In this document: piece after piece, positions 8,302-17,035 of the stretch
Layout: the number at the start of each line of letters is the position of its first letter
How positions within the stretch are numbered: the first letter of the stretch is position 1
Assembly: GCF_014762705.1 (NCBI RefSeq)
Contig: NZ_JABURL010000058.1
Span: 1-35,380, forward strand
Direction: 5' to 3'
Length of the DNA stretch: 35,380 nt
DNA from: Cyclobacterium sp.
Lineage (GTDB): Bacteria; Bacteroidota; Bacteroidia; Cytophagales; Cyclobacteriaceae
Translations under genes and position numbers: made by a program
Notes under the pieces: generated by a model
Database searches by the model: none
What the model was told of the DNA's origin: nothing
Seen by the model: the letters and a program-made list of their open reading frames with translations, nothing else

Positions 8302-8931
8302 CTATTCAAAGCTATCAATCCTATAATCAGCCATTTCAAATTCTATTTGCATATTTCCATTTGAAAAAGCAGCAACTGTCATCCCTGCTTGTTTTGCTGC
8401 CAATATTCCCGAATATGAATCTTCAATGACTAAACAGTCTTTAGGATCTACATGTAACTTCCTTGCGGTTGTGTAATAAATTGCTGGATCGGGTTTCCCT
8501 TTCTCTTCAAATTCTGCCGAAGAAACCGTATCGAAAAAATGAGCTATTTCAAACCTATCTAATACTGTCGGAATAAGTACGTATGGTGAATTAGTGGCTA
8601 ATCCAATTTTATAATTTTTGGATTTCAATTTTTCAATAAAAGCTTTCACACCCTTTATCAAGCATTCTTCTGATGCAATTAATTCTGTTACTCTTGACAC
8701 AACCATTTGCTCTACTTCTTTTAAGCTTTTATGCCTCCAAGGAAATTTTTCATGCCAAAATTGAGTGACTTGAGAGGTTGTCATTGATTGGGTGACTTTG
8801 CTATGCTCTTCAGTTACTTTTACTCCGAAAGAAGAAAAAATTTCTTTCTCTGCCTGCTTCCAAATTTTTTCTGTGTCGATTATGACACCATCCATATCGA
8901 AAATTACTGCTTTTTTATCACCAAGATTCAT
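8302..8931 (-). CDS. HAD-family sugar-phosphate phosphatase / beta-phosphoglucomutase-like, HxpB-type
   Basis: 209 residues with the full HAD subfamily IA pattern. Motif I is VIFDMDGVIIDTE (nucleophile Asp and second Asp) near residue 9, motif II is LATNSP near 112, the motif III lysine is in KGKPDPAIY near 145, and motif IV is VIEDSYSG near 169. A helical cap lies between motifs I and II. The cap sequence MTTSQVTQFWHEKFPW resembles hexitol/2-deoxyglucose-6-phosphate phosphatases, so dephosphorylation of sugar phosphates in the cytoplasm is the likely reaction; beta-phosphoglucomutase is the main alternative. It is a single gene with no tight neighbours and is noticeably AT-rich. The family call is firm and the substrate is inferred. 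Confidence 0.85.
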   Translation of the reverse strand: MNLGDKKAVIFDMDGVIIDTEKIWKQAEKEIFSSFGVKVTEEHSKVTQSMTTSQVTQFWHEKFPWRHKSLKEVEQMVVSRVTELIASEECLIKGVKAFIEKLKSKNYKIGLATNSPYVLIPTVLDRFEIAHFFDTVSSAEFEEKGKPDPAIYYTTARKLHVDPKDCLVIEDSYSGILAAKQAGMTVAAFSNGNMQIEFEMADYRIDSFE

Positions 8932-9014
8932 GTTTTAAAACACTTAACTTTTCTATCCAAGACCTATTTTTTTTGACTACCGTTTCGCCATTATTCGTAA
9001 TATTTCCCTTATGG

Positions 9015-9154
9015 CCTGAAAAGGAATTCCCGATAAATATAGGAAAATTACTAAAACCTTCAACTAGCGTTTTCATTTTCATTGGCCGGAAAGTTGCAAG
9101 GCCTTAGGTAAGATCGAAATGACTTTTTGCAGTCCCTTTTATCTTTAGAAACGG
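9015..9154. repeat. Dispersed intergenic repeat, family R1, copy A
   Basis: About 140 bases that align with 23241-23374 with roughly 80% identity by eye and a few small indels. Shared blocks include CTGAAAAGGAAT.CCCG, TAAATATAGG.AAATTAC, GCCGGAAAGTTGC, TTAGGTAA and ATGACTTTTT.CAG. Both copies lie in intergenic DNA and neither contains a convincing gene. A 72-codon open frame on the minus strand here is covered by repeat sequence and is not credible. Confidence 0.7.
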
Positions 9155-9186
9155 AAAAAAAGTCCTGGAAAATGATTTCGACAAAA

Positions 9187-9270
9187 CTCCTGAAGGCTGC
9201 ATTCAGACTAGCAGGGGACTCGCATTTACGATTGGTGCCAATTTTAAACCCTGGGATCATCCGGGGTAGC
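9187..9270. repeat. Dispersed intergenic repeat, family R2, copy A
   Basis: Aligns with 19040-19125. The core GGCTGCATTCAGA..(G)CAGG.GAC at 9195-9219 matches 22 of 25 positions of 19049-19073. A second block downstream (GCCA.TTT..AACC..(T)GGATC) also matches. It directly follows repeat R1 copy A, so this 435-base gap between the HAD gene and the CDF gene is mostly repeat DNA. A weaker match to the second block lies at 16754-16777. Confidence 0.5.
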
Positions 9271-9366
9271 AAATCCATTTCATGGGCTGGAAGGAATACG
9301 CCTTGTCTGGCTTTGATCTGCGGTCTTCTTTGAGCAGCCAGCCAATTTGTGTGAATGGTCTAAAGG

Positions 9367-10257
9367 CTATCCTTCATCCATTTTACAGGTATTTTTATTT
9401 AACTCTACTTGTATAGTATGATGGGCGAAATCATACTTATCTAAGGCCTCCAGAACCATTTCCCGCACTTCGTCTATTTGATTGTATGCTGTAATATTTT
9501 CCAGTACCAGATGGGTTGTGAGTACATGATTCTGGCCATCGAGAGACCAAACGTGCGTATGGTGGATGGATTGTACATGCTTTACGCTCTGCAACTTCCT
9601 TTTTACTTCCTCCAGATCAAGACCTACAGGAACCCCTTGCAGAAGTAAATAAACCGTGTCCCACAACCTCCGGCCAACTCCATATAGAATAAAAAGAGTA
9701 ATGGCAATGGAAAGGGCGGGGTCTAAAAAATACCAGCCTTTAAACTGTAGAATGATCGAAACAATCAGCACAACCACCCATCCCAGAACATCTTCAAGCA
9801 AGTGCCAGCTAATCACCTTTTCATTGAGGGAAGTGGAACCTTTGGTACGCCAGGCAGCATATCCATTGGCGGCAACTCCGATGATGGCCAATACAAACAT
9901 CCAGCCAGACTTTACTGCTTCGGGGTTCTGAAGGCGGCTTACCGCTTCAAGGATGATATAAACGGAACCGCCAATCAAAACCAATGCGTTCACCAGTGCA
10001 CCGAGCAGTCGAAAGCGGGCATAACCAAAGCTAAAGCGATTGGTGGTGCCTTTCCGGGAAGCCTTATTTTCCAGATACCAGGCAAGGCCAAGCGAAAGGC
10101 TATCGCCCATATCATGTAGCGCATCAGACATTATGGCGATACTATTGGTTAAAAAACCTCCGACTATCTCCAGGCAGGTAAAACTAATATTTATGAAGAA
10201 GGCGATCTTCAGATTTTTGGTGCCGCCACCATGCTGATGTGAATGATCATGAGCCAT
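9367..10257 (-). CDS. Cation diffusion facilitator (CDF) metal transporter, CzcD/ZitB-like
   Basis: A 296-residue inner-membrane antiporter exporting divalent metals (Zn2+, possibly Co2+/Cd2+) in exchange for protons. The N terminus is a His-rich stretch (MAHDHSHQHGGG) of the kind that binds metal, followed by six hydrophobic segments. The TM2 metal site appears as SDALHDMGDSLSLG (residues about 44-57) and the TM5 site as WHLLEDVLGW near 150, the HxxxD pattern of zinc transporters. A cytoplasmic ferredoxin-like domain follows (about 210-290, with HHTHVWSLDG). It is the last gene of the efflux operon, overlapping the end of the DUF3703 gene by 11 bases. No obvious terminator follows it. Confidence 0.92.
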   Translation of the reverse strand: MAHDHSHQHGGGTKNLKIAFFINISFTCLEIVGGFLTNSIAIMSDALHDMGDSLSLGLAWYLENKASRKGTTNRFSFGYARFRLLGALVNALVLIGGSVYIILEAVSRLQNPEAVKSGWMFVLAIIGVAANGYAAWRTKGSTSLNEKVISWHLLEDVLGWVVVLIVSIILQFKGWYFLDPALSIAITLFILYGVGRRLWDTVYLLLQGVPVGLDLEEVKRKLQSVKHVQSIHHTHVWSLDGQNHVLTTHLVLENITAYNQIDEVREMVLEALDKYDFAHHTIQVELNKNTCKMDEG

Positions 10258-10630
10258 AATTGCGCATTTCTGCTTTGGTGAAAATTTCGAGAATTTCTTT
10301 GTCGATTGGCAAGGGTTTTAAAGGAGGTACATTGGCCCCGCCTGTATTGCCAACCGGAATTCTACCCACAAAGGATTTCACTCCACCTACCAGCAGTCTC
10401 GGTATCTGCCCGATCACCTCTCGAAAGTTTTTGATTTTGATACCGAAAATCAGCATCTTCCAGTGGACATAAGTGTGTTGCCAGGGAAAAGCCTGTCCTA
10501 AAATATGGGCACGTTCCAAATGCTCCCATGCTTTTTGAAGATTACCATATTGAAGATTTTTCCGGTAGTCGCTAATTTCCTTTTGGAAAAAAGGCTTCAG
10601 TTTTTGGGGCATCGATGTGTTAATTTTCAT
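10247..10630 (-). CDS. DUF3703 family protein, metal-efflux associated
   Basis: 127 residues, no signal peptide and no membrane segment. The central WEHLERAHILGQAFPWQHTYVHWKML (quoted in part: WEHLERAHILGQ and HTYVHWKML) has the spaced histidines conserved in DUF3703, which could bind metal. The C-terminal third is rich in Gly and Pro (VGRIPVGNTGG). It lies between the RND adaptor gene (45 bases upstream) and the CDF gene (11-base overlap), so translation is probably coupled to the transporter. DUF3703 genes are found near metal-resistance genes, but the molecular role is unknown; metal sensing or accessory binding is inference. Confidence 0.8.
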   Translation of the reverse strand: MKINTSMPQKLKPFFQKEISDYRKNLQYGNLQKAWEHLERAHILGQAFPWQHTYVHWKMLIFGIKIKNFREVIGQIPRLLVGGVKSFVGRIPVGNTGGANVPPLKPLPIDKEILEIFTKAEMRNYGS

Positions 10631-10675
10631 TTCTCTCTCAGATTTGGAATATTGTCTTTTTGGACCCTTTTTCTT

Positions 10676-11878
10676 TTAATGATGGTGTCCCCCTTCTCCT
10701 TTTTTCATTTCCGCTATCAAATAGTAGGCATTGTTAAGGGCAAACTGTGCGTTCTCTGGTACAGCATCCAAAAATTTCACAGCCACCCAACCATTGCTTT
10801 TGGCTCCAGTGGTTACTCTCAGGGGTGTAAACATCCACTCTTCCCCTTCTTCTGTAGCCGTAAAAGTAAGGTAATCGTCACCTTCACGGGTGATCGCACT
10901 TTCTGGTAAAGCGAGCGAGCTTATGCTGTCGGTAAGTATCTCTCCGCGTACATACATTCCGGGGATCAATTTACCCAACACATTCTCAATTTCGGCATGG
11001 ACGTGAACGGCTTTAGGATCTTGCTCAAACTTTTTCCCCACAGAATAAATCTCAGCATAAAGCTCCATACCGGGCATTGTCTCAACCGTAAATCGTACGC
11101 GTTGTCCTTCTTTCACTTTGTACACATCGTTTTCAAACACCATCAGGTCGGCATGGATGTGATCAATATTTACAATCTCAAACAGGTTTTTTTCTGGCTG
11201 GACGTACTGACCGGTTTTTACTTCCACCTTGGTGATAGAACCCTTTATCGGGCTTAAAACCGGAATGCGGTTGTAAAAGTCACCTTCCTGTATTTTTTCC
11301 GGATAGATTCCCAACTGCCTAAGTTGTGCTTCATAACTCTTTACTGTGGCCTGTGCTGAACGATAATCAGCTGAAATTTGCTGAAAAGCCTTTCCGGAAC
11401 CCACCTCTTCCTCATACAGCTTTTGCTGACGATTATACTCCTGTTCAAGAAATATTTCGTGGTTAAATGATTCCAGATAACTTCCCTGTAGTTCAATGAT
11501 ATTCGGGTGGGAAAGATAAGCCAGTACCTGTCCTTTCTGAACATCATCTCCTTCAATAACTTCAATGCTCGATATATTGGCACCTAAAATAGCGGTCACC
11601 GTTGCCTCATTCTTAGGTGGAACCTCAAGTTCTCCATTAGCTTCCACAATATTGGAGAGATTTTTTCGGGGAATCGCACCAACCTGCATATCCAGGGCAT
11701 TAAATTGCGCCAGGGAAAGATGAACGTTCTCGCTTTCTTTTTCATTGTGATCGTGCCCCTCTTCAAGCCCTTCCTTTTCTTCTCCATGATCCTGAGAATT
11801 GGATGACTTACCATTACAAGCCGCTACAAGAAAGGCAGTGAACAATACAATGATGATTTGATTGATTATGAATTTCAT
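10676..11878 (-). CDS. RND efflux periplasmic adaptor (membrane fusion protein), CzcB/CusB-like
   Basis: 400 residues from the ATG at 11876-11878, chosen because it begins a lipoprotein signal (MKFIINQ... lipobox LVAAC); a longer start at 11905 would overlap the permease gene. After the lipid-anchored Cys comes a Glu/His-rich linker with GHDHNEKE, which could bind metal, then a barrel-sandwich/lipoyl domain (about 90-130 and 210-245), an alpha-helical hairpin (130-210), a beta-barrel, and a C-terminal GEGGHHH tail with three histidines. It connects the inner-membrane pump to the outer-membrane factor and may hand metal to the pump. It lies 10 bases downstream of the permease gene and upstream of the DUF3703 gene. 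Confidence 0.9.
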   Translation of the reverse strand: MKFIINQIIIVLFTAFLVAACNGKSSNSQDHGEEKEGLEEGHDHNEKESENVHLSLAQFNALDMQVGAIPRKNLSNIVEANGELEVPPKNEATVTAILGANISSIEVIEGDDVQKGQVLAYLSHPNIIELQGSYLESFNHEIFLEQEYNRQQKLYEEEVGSGKAFQQISADYRSAQATVKSYEAQLRQLGIYPEKIQEGDFYNRIPVLSPIKGSITKVEVKTGQYVQPEKNLFEIVNIDHIHADLMVFENDVYKVKEGQRVRFTVETMPGMELYAEIYSVGKKFEQDPKAVHVHAEIENVLGKLIPGMYVRGEILTDSISSLALPESAITREGDDYLTFTATEEGEEWMFTPLRVTTGAKSNGWVAVKFLDAVPENAQFALNNAYYLIAEMKKGEGGHHH

Positions 11879-11888
11879 TTTTTTCTTT

Positions 11889-14800
11889 TTACAGGTTTGA
11901 TGCATTGAGGTAATATTCCAATTGAAAACGGGCTTGCAGGTACTCTTGTAATGCTTCCCGCGCTTTTATTTCCACCTGCAGGCTTTCCTTCAGGTTTTGA
12001 ATAAATGATACGTAATCAATATCTCCTTCCTCATAGGCTAAAATTGCCCCTTCACGCTGTTCACGGGCCAGGGGTAGCGCTTCCTGTTCATAGAACAGCC
12101 ATGAAGCATGCCATTTTTCATAGTCCTGTAATAGTGAAAGGTATCCCGTACTTAGTTCAAATTGAGTTTGCCTCAAATTTTGCTCAGCAATTTCCTGCTG
12201 GATACGGGAAGCCTGAGCCCGGCCTTGTTCCTTCATAAAAAATAATGGAATGGAGAGCCCAACCTGGTATTGATAAAAACCACTATGCCCACTTATTTCC
12301 TGAATGCCATATTGTGCATTCAGTTTCGGAAGGAAGTCGGCATTAGCGGCCTTTCGTTCTGCATTAGCTACCTTCACCTGTTGTGTTGCCATACTGAGCC
12401 TGGGGTGTGAGCTGAGCGAATCAGGCGGCAGAATTTGGTTGGTCCAATTTCGAGGTAGTGAATCCACTACCGTAAACAGGGAGTCGCTAACCATCCAAAG
12501 GTTGAGCCTGTAGAGGGAGGTCTGATAATCAAACGCAGCCTGCTCTTTTTGCAGGGTTATTTGTTTCACCTGGTTCGAAGCCGCTAAAAAGGCGAGTTTA
12601 GAAGTTTCTTCTACCTCATATCTGAGCCTGACACCTCGCAGAAAATTCTGATAAATGGAATCAAGCCTTTGATATAGCTGGTAATTCTGCCGGGCAATCC
12701 ATGCATTGGCATAAGCCTCTTTCACCTGTTGCTGCAATTCCAATTCGCTCAAGTTTAGTGCCGCTTCTGCAAGAGCCACCTGCCTATTTCGAACTTTTAG
12801 TTTTGGGGCAATGCCAAAGATGTCCATTTGTTGCTGCTGTACACCAATGGTGGTATAAACTCCCGTTCCTTCGGCATCAATTTCCTCACCTGCGGAAAAA
12901 ATTTGTGTTTTCCCCAAATCCCAGGCGGTTTTCTTCAATGCCTCCTGTTGCTCAACTTCCAGTTTGGCTGCCTGTAACTTGGGATAAGAAGACAAAGCAC
13001 GGCTCAGGGCTTCTTCCATGGATATTTTGGGAAGTTCTTCAGCATTCTGAGCACTGACGGAAGTTGGCCCGAATACAGTGAAGCCTAGCATTACAACAAC
13101 CGTGGCTATACCGGCACCAGAAGGTTTGAGAGATCTTTTTTCCGTCCAACGATATAGTATGGGCAAAATGAACAAAGTTAAAAGGGTAGAAGTAATCATT
13201 CCCCCGATCACCACTGTAGCCAGTGGTCGTTGTACTTCCGCACCTGCCGATACTGAAATGGCCATGGGCAAGAAGCCAAGAATATCTGTAAGAGCGGTAA
13301 GCAAAATGGGACGCACCCTTCGTTTTGCTCCTATTCTGATCCTTCTATTTAAGTCCATTTCCCCTTCTTCTTTAAGTTCATTCCAGCCACTGATCAAAAC
13401 CAATCCGTTTAATACTGCCACCCCAAACAGCACAATAAATCCAACACCTGCGGAAATACTAAAAGGCATATCCCTTAACCAAAGGGCGAATATTCCGCCA
13501 ATGGCGGCCAGGGGAATAGCCATATAGATCATGATGCTTTGTTTGAAGCTCTGAAGTGCGAAGAAGATGATAATAAAAATCAAAGCCAATGCCAGGGGAA
13601 CTACAACCTGCAATCGATTTGTAGCGCGTTCCAGGTTTTCAAAGGCACCTCCATAACGGAGGTAGTAACCTGCGGGAAGTTCAAGTTGATCCTTTAATTT
13701 TTGCTGGATTTCTTCTACGAGTGATTTTACATCACGACCACGCACATTCACCCCTACATAGGTCCTGCGATTGGTATTGTCCCGGCTGATCTGCATCGGC
13801 CCGGGTTCATAACTGACATCGGCTACTTCATTGAGTGGAATTTGAGCACCCGAAGGGGTGTTGACATAAAGATTTTTCAGGTCGTCAATACTGCTCCTGT
13901 GAGCAGAATCGAGACGAACCACCAGGTCAAATCTTTTTTCACCTTCAAAGATCACCCCGGCTTTTCCACCCGCGAAGGCAGATTGGATTACCTGATTAAC
14001 ATCATTGATATTCAGCCCATATTGAGCCAGGTCAGCCCGATTATATTTTACGGTCATTTGGGGCAATCCGCTGGTTGCTTCAACACGCATATCGGCAACA
14101 CCCTCCACTGTAGAAATGACTTTTCCCATTTCCCCGGACTTATCCGCTAATACCTGCAAGTCTTCACCATAAAGTTTTATGGCAATATCCTCACGTACTC
14201 CAGTGAGTAGCTCATTAAAGCGCATTTCGATGGGTTGGGTAAACTCATAATTCACCCCAGGCACAATGCTAATGGCTTCCTTAATCTTGGCGATTAATTC
14301 TTCTTTAGTCTCCGCTGATACCCATTGGTCTTTAGGTTTAAGGATGAGAATACAATCACCGAGATCCATTGGCATTGGGTCGGTCGGCACTTCAGATACT
14401 CCAAAACGAGACATCGCATGTTCCACTTCCGGGAACTCTTCCAGAATGATATTTTCAATGCGGGTAGAGGTTTTTATACTTTCAGAAAGTGAACTTCCAG
14501 GCTTCAATATAATGTGGAATGCGATATTACCCTCATCCAACTGCGGAATAAACTCGCCACCCATTCTGGAAAACGTAAATATAGCAAGGATCAATAGCAC
14601 TACAGCCGAACCTATCACTAAGCCCGCTTTTCGAAGGGTGCTTCCCAAAGCCCGCTCATATTTTTCTTCCAGCCAAATTACAATGTAGTCTCCCCACGAT
14701 TTTTTTTCTTCCGGCTTCACCCTTATAAAAAGTGCGGAAACCATCGGCACATAGGTAAGGCAAAGTATCATGGCACCGATCATGGCAAACATAAAGGTGA

Positions 14801-16238
14801 GCGCCATCGGTTGGAACATCTTTCCTTCTACCCCCTCAAGAAAGAGAATAGGTAGGAAAACGATCAAAATGATTAGCTGGCCGAAAAAGGCAGCGTTCAT
14901 CATTTTGGAAGAAGCTTTAATGGTTGATTCATCACGTTCTTGTTGTGTAATACGCTTTTTACCTGTTCCCATCTTCTGCATGAGGAAGAACACAGTACCT
15001 TCCACAATTATGACGGCTCCATCTACTATAATGCCGAAGTCAATGGCTCCGAGGCTCATAAGATTGGCCCATACACCAAGTACATGCATCAGAATAAAAG
15101 CAAAGAGCAATGCAAGAGGGATTGTAGAGGCTACAATTAAACCTCCGCGCCAGTTTCCTAGCAGAAACACAAGTACAAATATTACGATCAGAGCCCCTTC
15201 CAGCAGGTTGCTTGTTACTGTGCTGGTAGTTTTGCTGATCAGTTCGCTGCGATCGAGAAAAGGCTCAATGGTCACACCCTCCGGAAGCGACTCCTGGATG
15301 AGTGCTACACGCTCCTTCACATTTTCAATTACTTCATTAGAATTAGCTCCCTTCAACATGAGGGTCATGCCGCCTACAGCTTCACCCTTTCCATCCTTGG
15401 TAAAGGCTCCGTAGCGCACAGCATTTCCAAACTGCACCTTAGCCACATCCTTAATACGGATCGGAATACCATCTACTGTTTTCACCACAATATGCTGCAA
15501 CTCCTCAAGACTTCTGGCAAGTCCTTCCCCACGAATAAAGTTTGCGTAGTGATCTTTTTCTATGTAGGCACCACCAGTGTTCTGGTTATTCAGCTGCAGG
15601 GCTTCAAATACATCGGTAATAGTCAGGTCAATCGCCCTAAGCTCTTCTGGATCTACTGCCACCTCGTATTGCTTGATCTTTCCACCAAAGCCATTCACTT
15701 CCACAACGCCCGACACCATGGCCATTTGTCTGCGTACAATCCAATCCTGCATGGTACGTAAATCGGTAGCAGAATATTGACCTTCATAAGATTCATCTAC
15801 CTGAAGGGTGTACTGGTAGATTTCTCCTAGACCGGTGGAAATTGGACCCATGGAAGGATCGCCAAAGCCTTCCGGTATTTCCCCTTCTATCTCCTGTAGT
15901 TTTTCGTTTACAAGCTGGCGCGGCAGATAGGTGCCCATATCGTCTTCAAAAACAATTGTGACTACAGATAGGCCAAAGCGCGAAACCGAACGAATCTCTG
16001 TTACTCCCGGCAGGTTGGACATAGCAACCTCCACCGGATAGGTTACAAATTGCTCGATGTCCTCTGTACCGAGATTAGGTGCCTGGGTGATTACCTGTAC
16101 CTGATTGTTGGTTATATCCGGTACGGCATCAATAGGTACTTTGGTCATGCTCCAGATCCCTGCACCAATAAGAACCAGGGTGAGCAGACCGATAATGAAC
16201 TTGTTCCTTACGGAAAAAGCAATGATTTTATCTATCAT
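11889..16238 (-). CDS. CzcA/CusA-family heavy-metal RND permease fused to a TolC-like outer-membrane factor domain
   Basis: 1449 residues, about 400 longer than a normal HME-RND pump (about 1040). Residues 1-1030 are a complete permease: TM1 near 10-30, two periplasmic loops, and TM segments around 340-500 and 870-1030. The TM4 motif DFGIIVDGAVIIVE near 400 matches the DFGxxxDGAxxxxE pattern of divalent-cation (Zn/Co/Cd/Ni) exporters rather than the Cu/Ag type. A hydrophobic stretch near 1045-1065 ending VSAQN looks like a signal peptide. The remaining 390 residues form a TolC-family domain with two long coiled-coil repeats (starting at KISMEEALSRALSSYPKLQA). The fusion may be cleaved at the internal signal-like segment. 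Operon position: 65 bases after the DUF6660 gene and 10 bases before the adaptor. Confidence 0.93.
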   Translation of the reverse strand: MIDKIIAFSVRNKFIIGLLTLVLIGAGIWSMTKVPIDAVPDITNNQVQVITQAPNLGTEDIEQFVTYPVEVAMSNLPGVTEIRSVSRFGLSVVTIVFEDDMGTYLPRQLVNEKLQEIEGEIPEGFGDPSMGPISTGLGEIYQYTLQVDESYEGQYSATDLRTMQDWIVRRQMAMVSGVVEVNGFGGKIKQYEVAVDPEELRAIDLTITDVFEALQLNNQNTGGAYIEKDHYANFIRGEGLARSLEELQHIVVKTVDGIPIRIKDVAKVQFGNAVRYGAFTKDGKGEAVGGMTLMLKGANSNEVIENVKERVALIQESLPEGVTIEPFLDRSELISKTTSTVTSNLLEGALIVIFVLVFLLGNWRGGLIVASTIPLALLFAFILMHVLGVWANLMSLGAIDFGIIVDGAVIIVEGTVFFLMQKMGTGKKRITQQERDESTIKASSKMMNAAFFGQLIILIVFLPILFLEGVEGKMFQPMALTFMFAMIGAMILCLTYVPMVSALFIRVKPEEKKSWGDYIVIWLEEKYERALGSTLRKAGLVIGSAVVLLILAIFTFSRMGGEFIPQLDEGNIAFHIILKPGSSLSESIKTSTRIENIILEEFPEVEHAMSRFGVSEVPTDPMPMDLGDCILILKPKDQWVSAETKEELIAKIKEAISIVPGVNYEFTQPIEMRFNELLTGVREDIAIKLYGEDLQVLADKSGEMGKVISTVEGVADMRVEATSGLPQMTVKYNRADLAQYGLNINDVNQVIQSAFAGGKAGVIFEGEKRFDLVVRLDSAHRSSIDDLKNLYVNTPSGAQIPLNEVADVSYEPGPMQISRDNTNRRTYVGVNVRGRDVKSLVEEIQQKLKDQLELPAGYYLRYGGAFENLERATNRLQVVVPLALALIFIIIFFALQSFKQSIMIYMAIPLAAIGGIFALWLRDMPFSISAGVGFIVLFGVAVLNGLVLISGWNELKEEGEMDLNRRIRIGAKRRVRPILLTALTDILGFLPMAISVSAGAEVQRPLATVVIGGMITSTLLTLFILPILYRWTEKRSLKPSGAGIATVVVMLGFTVFGPTSVSAQNAEELPKISMEEALSRALSSYPKLQAAKLEVEQQEALKKTAWDLGKTQIFSAGEEIDAEGTGVYTTIGVQQQQMDIFGIAPKLKVRNRQVALAEAALNLSELELQQQVKEAYANAWIARQNYQLYQRLDSIYQNFLRGVRLRYEVEETSKLAFLAASNQVKQITLQKEQAAFDYQTSLYRLNLWMVSDSLFTVVDSLPRNWTNQILPPDSLSSHPRLSMATQQVKVANAERKAANADFLPKLNAQYGIQEISGHSGFYQYQVGLSIPLFFMKEQGRAQASRIQQEIAEQNLRQTQFELSTGYLSLLQDYEKWHASWLFYEQEALPLAREQREGAILAYEEGDIDYVSFIQNLKESLQVEIKAREALQEYLQARFQLEYYLNASNL

Positions 16239-16250
16239 GAAATTAAGTCT

Positions 16251-16305
16251 AATTCAACAATAAAATGGTTGTTGAGGACGGGAGTCCTCTATATTTTGTT
16301 GAATT
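16251..16305. promoter_or_regulatory. Nested inverted repeats between the DUF6660 gene and the RND permease gene
   Basis: An outer perfect 9-base inverted repeat, AATTCAACA (16251-16259) and TGTTGAATT (16297-16305), encloses a hairpin GAGGAC-ggga-GTCCTC (16274-16289). The right outer arm overlaps the stop codon of the upstream gene, and the left arm ends 12 bases from the permease start codon. In RNA this could form a long stem with an inner hairpin that affects mRNA stability or readthrough from the small leader gene to the pump. There is no T-run, so a simple intrinsic terminator is unlikely. Confidence 0.5.
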
Positions 16306-16627
16306 AAACCTGGGGAGGGTCCAGCAACGAAGCCGGATATGAAGAGGAAGGAAGTTCCGAATAGCGGGATGAAAGTGGTGAGTGCATTTTTGGAGTCTCA
16401 CTCAAAACAAAAAAGACACTTATGGTAACACTGGTATGGCAACATTGGCAAGCACAAAAAGGAGCGCAAAAATCCTGCCCGGCATGGCGCTCGTGGGCCG
16501 AATGATCATATTCAGTAAGCATTTCCTGATGTACCTGTAACTCCACACAGTCAACGCCATCAGCACAAGGTACAATAGATAGCGACAAGAAGTAAATAGA
16601 TAATATGGCCAATAGTACCCTACGCAC
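16304..16627 (-). CDS. DUF6660-like small secreted Cys/His protein at the head of the efflux operon
   Basis: 107 residues beginning at a GTG codon (16625-16627), with a clear signal peptide (MRRVLLAILSIYFLSLSIVPCADG). The mature part carries ten or so possible metal ligands: DHSAHERHAGQDF followed by the compact motif CAPFCACQCCH. A hydrophobic segment (VTISVFFVLS) comes next and the C terminus is Ser/Pro rich. Small proteins of this kind are found beside CusA/CzcA pumps in Bacteroidota, and the match to the DUF6660 group is from memory. A periplasmic metal-binding or metal-delivery role is inferred. It is the first gene of the operon, 65 bases before the permease. The stretch TAATTTCG just upstream of the start (16636-16643 region) resembles a Bacteroidota -7 element. 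Confidence 0.65.
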   Translation of the reverse strand: MRRVLLAILSIYFLSLSIVPCADGVDCVELQVHQEMLTEYDHSAHERHAGQDFCAPFCACQCCHTSVTISVFFVLSETPKMHSPLSSRYSELPSSSYPASLLDPPQV

Positions 16628-17035
16628 GGGTGCGAAATTAATAAAAAAAGCGCATTTTTAAAAACCAGAACGAGATTAAACTGTCCGATTGTAGCAGGCT
16701 AATAGGTTTTTGGTAAAATTTTGAATGGATTCCGCAAACTTTGGCTTCAAGCTTTGGATCCACCGGGTTTGGGAAAAGTGTGTAAAGAGCGCAGGCAGTC
16801 CTGAATCCATTCGGGATCAATAATGCGAAGCGGGGACCATTTCTTTTTCTTTCGTTACCATTTGTCTTAGATTTTGTCCAGTTGCACTGCCGATCAAGTC
16901 GTCTCGGTTTGGCAATTAAGTCAGACGGTGTCATTTTATGTCTGATTGAATTTTTTTAAATATTTATTTGACTTCTAAGATAAATCAGCTGTGTTTAAGT
17001 TGGTATTTTGTATCCTCATTTTAACCCTGTACCTG
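16628..17035. other. Intergenic region upstream of the metal-efflux operon
   Basis: About 410 bases between the S41 protease stop and the small Cys/His gene. It must hold the promoter of the efflux operon. A 98-codon minus-strand open frame (16638-16934) has unlikely composition and no family resemblance; part of it (16754-16777) resembles the second block of intergenic repeat family R2, so I do not call it a gene. No metal-regulator gene (MerR, ArsR or a two-component pair) is present nearby. Confidence 0.4.

Noticed and set aside
9060-9278. 72-codon minus-strand frame
   Set aside because: Lies across dispersed repeats R1 and R2 and is not conserved in the other copies.
16638-16934. 98-codon minus-strand open frame upstream of the efflux operon
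   Set aside because: Unlikely composition, no motif, partly repeat-like, and it occupies the region that must hold the operon promoter.
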